Assembly (NCBI GenBank): GCA_902595755.1
Contig: CACJRF010000004.1
Span: forward strand, 61,516 to 125,515
Direction: 5' to 3'
DNA length: 64,000 nucleotides
From: an uncultured Alphaproteobacteria bacterium
GTDB lineage: Bacteria; Pseudomonadota; Alphaproteobacteria; Methylaequorales; Methylaequoraceae
The position numbers were made by a program, and so were the translations under genes. Numbering within the stretch: position 1 is the stretch's first letter; each line of letters opens with the position of its first letter. Positions 63,194 to 64,000 of the stretch are shown here, in pieces. The notes below the pieces were generated by a model that saw only the letters and a list, made by a program, of their open reading frames with translations, was not told the DNA's origin and searched no databases.

Positions 63194-64000
63194 GTGGAAA
63201 TAGATATAGGAAAAAAAGTAATAAATACTGAAATTAAGGCGCTAGATCTATTAAAAAAATCAATTTCAAGAGATTTCTCTAAAGCTATTGAAGTATTATA
63301 TAAAACTAAAGGGAAGATAATAATTTCTGGCTTAGGTAAAAGTGGTCATATTGCAACAAAAATCTCGTCAACTTTTTCATCAATTGGTTCCCCGTCAGTA
63401 TTTTTGCATCCAACAGAAGCTAATCACGGAGATCTTGGTATGATAAAAAAAGGTGATTCAACTATTTTAATTTCAAATTCTGGTGAGACATCTGAATTAA
63501 CTAATATTATACTCCATTGTAAAAAATCAAAGATTCCTATCATTTCGATAACTAGTGAAAAGTCCAGTACACTTGCAAAAAACGCAAATATTGTACTTGT
63601 GATTCCTAAAAATGTAGAAGCTTGTCCACTAGAGCTAGCTCCAACGAGCTCTACAACTTGTGCGTTGGCATTGGGCGATGCACTAGCAGTTACTCTTTTA
63701 ACAAAAAGAGGATTTACAAAATCAGACTTTCATGCACTTCATCCTGGTGGGAAGTTAGGACAAACTCTTTTATCCGTCCGTGAAATAATGAAGACTAGTA
63801 AATCACTTCCAATTATGAGAGTTGGAAATATAGTTGGTAATGCTATTTTAGAGATGTCTTCAAAAGGATTTGGTTGCGTTGGAATCGTTTCTTCTGATAA
63901 TAAAAAATTATTAGGTATAATTACCGATGGTGATTTACGAAGACATATGACAAAAGGATTATTAGAAAAAAAGGTAGAGCAAATAATGACCACTAATCCA
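63194..64000 (+). CDS. kdsD: Arabinose-5-phosphate isomerase KdsD/KpsF (cut by window edge)
   Basis: The open frame runs to the window edge (269 codons, end missing). The SIS domain shows GKIIISGLGKSGHIATKISSTF, HPTEANHGDLGM, SNSGETSEL and PLELAPTSSTTCALALGDALA. DFHALHPGGKLG then leads into two CBS motifs, ending GITDGDLRRHM. It makes arabinose 5-phosphate, the first step to KDO, complementing kdsB in this window. GTG 63194 with AGGA upstream is preferred; TTG 63173 overlapping the rnd stop is possible. Confidence 0.93.
   Translation, partial: MEIDIGKKVINTEIKALDLLKKSISRDFSKAIEVLYKTKGKIIISGLGKSGHIATKISSTFSSIGSPSVFLHPTEANHGDLGMIKKGDSTILISNSGETSELTNIILHCKKSKIPIISITSEKSSTLAKNANIVLVIPKNVEACPLELAPTSSTTCALALGDALAVTLLTKRGFTKSDFHALHPGGKLGQTLLSVREIMKTSKSLPIMRVGNIVGNAILEMSSKGFGCVGIVSSDNKKLLGIITDGDLRRHMTKGLLEKKVEQIMTTNP

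Noticed and set aside
1..64000. CRISPR array, prophage, insertion sequence or origin of replication
   Set aside because: No repeated spacer pattern, transposase, integrase, terminal repeats or dnaA-box cluster was seen. rpmH-rnpA-yidC can lie near an origin in some bacteria, but no dnaA or parAB is present here.

Overview
The window is a gene-dense, very AT-rich (roughly 30% G+C by eye) stretch of chromosome. Gene content and order point to a streamlined, probably marine alphaproteobacterium: metZ-apaG, rpmH-rnpA-yidC-engB-argB, dapD-dapE facing truA-fmt-def, dnaX-ybaB-recR with the SRP RNA beside dnaX, a cytochrome c gene facing kdsB-pheA, and rnd-kdsD are familiar alphaproteobacterial neighbourhoods. 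The AT content and tight packing recall SAR11 or AEGEAN-169/HIMB59-type genomes, but I cannot place it more precisely. No phage, transposase, integrase, CRISPR array or plasmid gene was seen; this looks like core chromosome.

Layout. 1-8.3 kb: end-cut periplasmic binding protein, metZ-apaG-trkH, an ABC permease with argD-argF, then recX and an MscS channel. 8.3-11.5 kb: class I ribonucleotide reductase (nrdA-nrdB) with a promoter lying inside paired NrdR-like boxes, and tRNA-Arg(ACG). 11.5-16 kb: a lipoprotein, panB-panC and gamma-glutamyltransferase. 16-22.4 kb: rpmH, rnpA, yidC, engB, argB, a HAD phosphatase, dapD and dapE. 22.4-30 kb: truA-fmt-def, rmuC, recR-ybaB-dnaX, SRP RNA, pheA and kdsB. 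30-37 kb: cytochrome c, a HisN-like phosphatase and a yejABEF peptide importer. 37-48 kb: aminopeptidase, NhaD antiporter, PepSY protein, TonB-dependent receptor, TerB-like protein, DUF2805, CIA30, a probable iota-class carbonic anhydrase, DUF445, SelO, MarR and a small membrane protein. 48-57 kb: tRNA-Ser(GGA) and the translation cluster thrS-infC-rpmI-rplT-pheS-pheT-lepA. 57-64 kb: two glycosyltransferases and an epimerase, a LysR regulator, uppP, an NDUFA9-like protein, rnd and the start of kdsD.

How the genes work together. Most serve biosynthesis and housekeeping: arginine (argB, argD, argF), lysine/diaminopimelate (dapD, dapE), methionine (metZ), pantothenate (panB, panC), phenylalanine (pheA), LPS/KDO and envelope (kdsB, kdsD, uppP, glycosyltransferases), dNTP supply, translation and protein insertion. 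Uptake and ion balance are served by Yej, TrkH, NhaD, MscS and one outer-membrane TonB-dependent receptor.

The points most worth a second look are: a one-base frameshift at a C7 run that truncates kdsB; a probable metal-independent iota-carbonic anhydrase; a sigma70-type promoter lying within two NrdR-like boxes spaced 31 bp; an rnpA reading frame whose only ATG lies inside rpmH; several genes whose best -10 element lies 5-6 nt before the start codon, suggesting leaderless mRNAs, including an overlapping bidirectional promoter between panB and ggt; and near-universal overlap or abutment of convergent genes.
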